16,239 bases of DNA, taken from contig JBLHRR010000134.1 in assembly GCA_047626155.1 (NCBI GenBank), positions 1 through 16,239 of the forward strand, given 5' to 3'. This DNA comes from CALGLS01 sp047626155. GTDB taxonomy: Bacteria; Bacteroidota; Bacteroidia; Chitinophagales; Saprospiraceae. Shown here piece by piece: positions 14,438-16,239 of the stretch (position 1 is the stretch's first letter; each line of letters opens with the position of its first letter). The notes beneath the pieces were generated by a model that was given only the letters and a program-made list of their open reading frames with translations, was not told where the DNA came from and did no database searches. The translations under genes were made by a program, and so were the position numbers.

Positions 14438-15946
14438 CTAGTTTTCTAACAAAACATAGTCAGTCAGTTCATCAACCAACTTCCGATCATTAGAAAGCCG
14501 AGGAACCTTATTCTGTCCACCTAGTTTTCCGATACGTTTCATATAATCTCTGAAAGCATTTTTCTTAAGGGGTGTTATTTTTAGCTTTTTAAGCACATTC
14601 CCTTTGATGAGGTCTTCATAGTAAATGTTCTGATAGATCATGTTTTGGTCTACCTTTTCAGAAAACTGAAGAAGATTGGCGGGCATATTTTCAAATTCAA
14701 TAAACCATTCATGGTAGGGGATGCCACCTTCTGGAGGGTTTACTTGAGGAGCTACAGAAAATTCAACGACTCGTATGTTTTCTTCTTCCGCCGCTTCTAA
14801 CAATGCATTTTCAACCTCTTTCCCAATAACGTGTTCACCAAAAGCAGAGATGAAATGTTTGATTCGGCCTGTAACGACTAAACGATATGGATCTATAGAA
14901 ACAAACTCCACAGTGTCTCCGATGTTGTACCCCCAAAGCCCTGCATTGCTATTTATAATGATGGCGTAGTTGACACCAAGTCGTACATCATAAAGGCTGA
15001 TACGCGTAGGGTTCTCATTGAAAATTTCAGCTGCCAGGATAAACTCGAAGAAGATTCCAGAATCAACGTTGAGTAGTAAACCCGGTTCTGTTTGGCTATC
15101 CTGAAACGCAATGAAGCCTTCCGACGCCGGATAAGTTTCTATCGTGTCAATCTTTTTCCCTATGAGTTGTTCAAGGCTATTTCTATAAGGTTCATAATTG
15201 ACACCGCCATAGACGAAAACGTCGAATTTGGGGAACAGATCTTTGATGTATTCTTTACCGGATTTCTCAAGTAAGCTTTCAAAATACATTTGCACCCAGG
15301 GTGGTATCCCGCTAATGAGGCGCATGTCCTGATGGATGGTTTCAGTTACAATTTCTTCCAGTTTATCTTCCCAAGCTTCTATGCAATTAGTATTATAGCT
15401 GGGCAATTGATTGAGCTTTAGCCACGAAGGAACCTGATAATTGACAATACCCGATAGACGTCCGGTTTTGATTCCACCTGTTTGCGTCAGCTCTGGACTG
15501 CCGGATAGGAAAATCATTTTACCATCCAACCAATCTCCTTTTTTGCTTTCGATGTAATAATGGAAGAGCGCATTGCGAGCTGTTTCAAAATGATTCGGTA
15601 AGCTCGCCTTGGTAATCGGAATATATTTAACACCAGAAGTAGTTCCGGAAGTTTTTGCAAAATAAATAGGAAAGCCTTTCCAAAGTACATCCGCTTCTCC
15701 TTTTATGATTCGATCAACATAGTGCCTCATCCCTTCATAATCCTGGATGGGAACTTGAGCTTTATAATCTTCGTAAGAGTGGATATCTTTGAAATGATGG
15801 TCTTTTCCAAAGGCTGTTTTTCGTCCCTCTTTGATCAGTTTCTTAAAGATGGCCTGCTGAGCCTCAATGGGTTTCGCCCTCCATTTCCTGATTTTTTTAG
15901 ATACCTTCTTCGCGTACGGCTTTATGAGTTTTGATTTGAACCCCAT
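14438..15946 (-). CDS. GH3 auxin-responsive-promoter family protein (acyl-adenylate-forming amido synthetase-like)
   Basis: This 502-residue protein belongs to the GH3 branch of the ANL adenylating superfamily. Plant members join amino acids to jasmonate or auxin via an acyl-adenylate. Bacteroidota homologues are common but their substrates are unknown. The N-terminal helical start is followed by the ATP-binding loop AKTSGTTSGVKYIP (97-110). YPASEGF (271-277) is the second adenylation motif. YNIGDTVEF (339-347) carries the ribose-binding Asp (D343), and VTGRIKHFISAFGEHV (357-372) is the hinge leading into the C-terminal domain. The family's core motifs appear intact. No signal peptide is present, so it should be cytoplasmic. 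ATG is at 15944-15946. A long inverted repeat lies ~50-120 bases upstream in the likely leader. Family assignment is firm; the reaction is inferred. Confidence 0.9.
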   Translation of the reverse strand: MGFKSKLIKPYAKKVSKKIRKWRAKPIEAQQAIFKKLIKEGRKTAFGKDHHFKDIHSYEDYKAQVPIQDYEGMRHYVDRIIKGEADVLWKGFPIYFAKTSGTTSGVKYIPITKASLPNHFETARNALFHYYIESKKGDWLDGKMIFLSGSPELTQTGGIKTGRLSGIVNYQVPSWLKLNQLPSYNTNCIEAWEDKLEEIVTETIHQDMRLISGIPPWVQMYFESLLEKSGKEYIKDLFPKFDVFVYGGVNYEPYRNSLEQLIGKKIDTIETYPASEGFIAFQDSQTEPGLLLNVDSGIFFEFILAAEIFNENPTRISLYDVRLGVNYAIIINSNAGLWGYNIGDTVEFVSIDPYRLVVTGRIKHFISAFGEHVIGKEVENALLEAAEEENIRVVEFSVAPQVNPPEGGIPYHEWFIEFENMPANLLQFSEKVDQNMIYQNIYYEDLIKGNVLKKLKITPLKKNAFRDYMKRIGKLGGQNKVPRLSNDRKLVDELTDYVLLEN

Positions 15947-15994
15947 TGTTTTATATCATTTTTTGGTTCTTTGACGAACTTCGTGTTTTATAGC

Positions 15995-16063
15995 TCCCTC
16001 AAAAAGATTTTCAACAGTTCCTTAGTTGCGCTATGGTCTATTTCGATTAACTTTTTTGAGGGA
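15995..16063. repeat. Long inverted repeat upstream of the GH3 gene
   Basis: TCCCTCAAAAAG (15995-16006) pairs with CTTTTTTGAGGGA (16051-16063; one extra T) across a 44-nt loop. Weaker outer pairing (TTTGAC near 15970, GTCAAA near 16078) could extend it. On the minus strand it would lie in the 5' leader of the GH3 gene, 49 bases or more before the ATG. It may be a leader structure or the ends of a small decayed element. Confidence 0.6.
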
Positions 16064-16239
16064 AAATGAGTCGTTTGTCAAACAAGTTTGTTTCAGGAAG
16101 AAAGCTTTGGAGCCTGTCTTCTAGACTTTTTCTATAGTAGTGTGTAAAAATACTTAAATTATGAGAATAGGCATAGTTCTATTTCGAAATGTCTGGGATA
16201 AACAATATTCTAAAAATAAGAAAAAGGATGCTCTCAGTG

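Overview
The window reads as chromosomal DNA of a Bacteroidota bacterium, most likely of the Saprospiria/Lewinella type (the clade is inferred). The signs are several secreted proteins with C-terminal type IX secretion (T9SS) sorting domains, A/T-rich leaders without Shine-Dalgarno sites, TAnnTTTG-like -7 promoter motifs, and a short serA without an ACT domain. No tRNA, rRNA, CRISPR array or intact insertion sequence was seen.

Layout. 1-666: the 3' end of a secreted Ig/PKD-like protein. It faces serA (734-1687, minus) across a perfect bidirectional terminator. 1688-3041: two small minus-strand membrane-protein genes (a YvlD/phage-holin-4 family protein and a one-TM coiled-coil protein). Two copies of an unrecognised ~122-nt structured element lie between these genes and serA. 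3419-6871: a beta-oxidation pair, thiolase and FadJ-type hydratase/dehydrogenase, separated by a REP-like repeat. 6872-7762: a gene graveyard with a frameshifted di-haem-peroxidase-like lipoprotein remnant (plus) and a decayed T9SS tail (minus). 7763-9697: a secreted CxxC (Omp28/thioredoxin-like) T9SS protein. 9957-11717: two tandem paralogous T9SS proteins. 12123-12862: a pseudogene of a secreted c-type cytochrome with a T9SS tail. 12863-13436: two strong hairpins and no gene. 13437-14282: fdhD (minus). 14438-15946: a GH3-family acyl-adenylate/amido synthetase (minus), preceded by a long inverted repeat.

The most striking feature is the pair of elements at 1850-1972 and 2505-2626. Both have the same 20-nt terminal loop (AAAAYGACCAGAGGGAGAGT, one difference), the same ends, and almost identical spacing. 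Their stem arms differ in sequence but still pair in each copy. This is the pattern expected of a conserved folded RNA or single-stranded DNA. I do not recognise the family.

The second notable signal is in the tandem T9SS paralogs. Their sorting tails and terminators are nearly identical at DNA level, while their N-terminal domains have diverged to roughly half identity. That suggests gene conversion of the sorting tail. The metabolic genes (serA, beta-oxidation pair, fdhD, GH3) look like unlinked housekeeping functions rather than one pathway.
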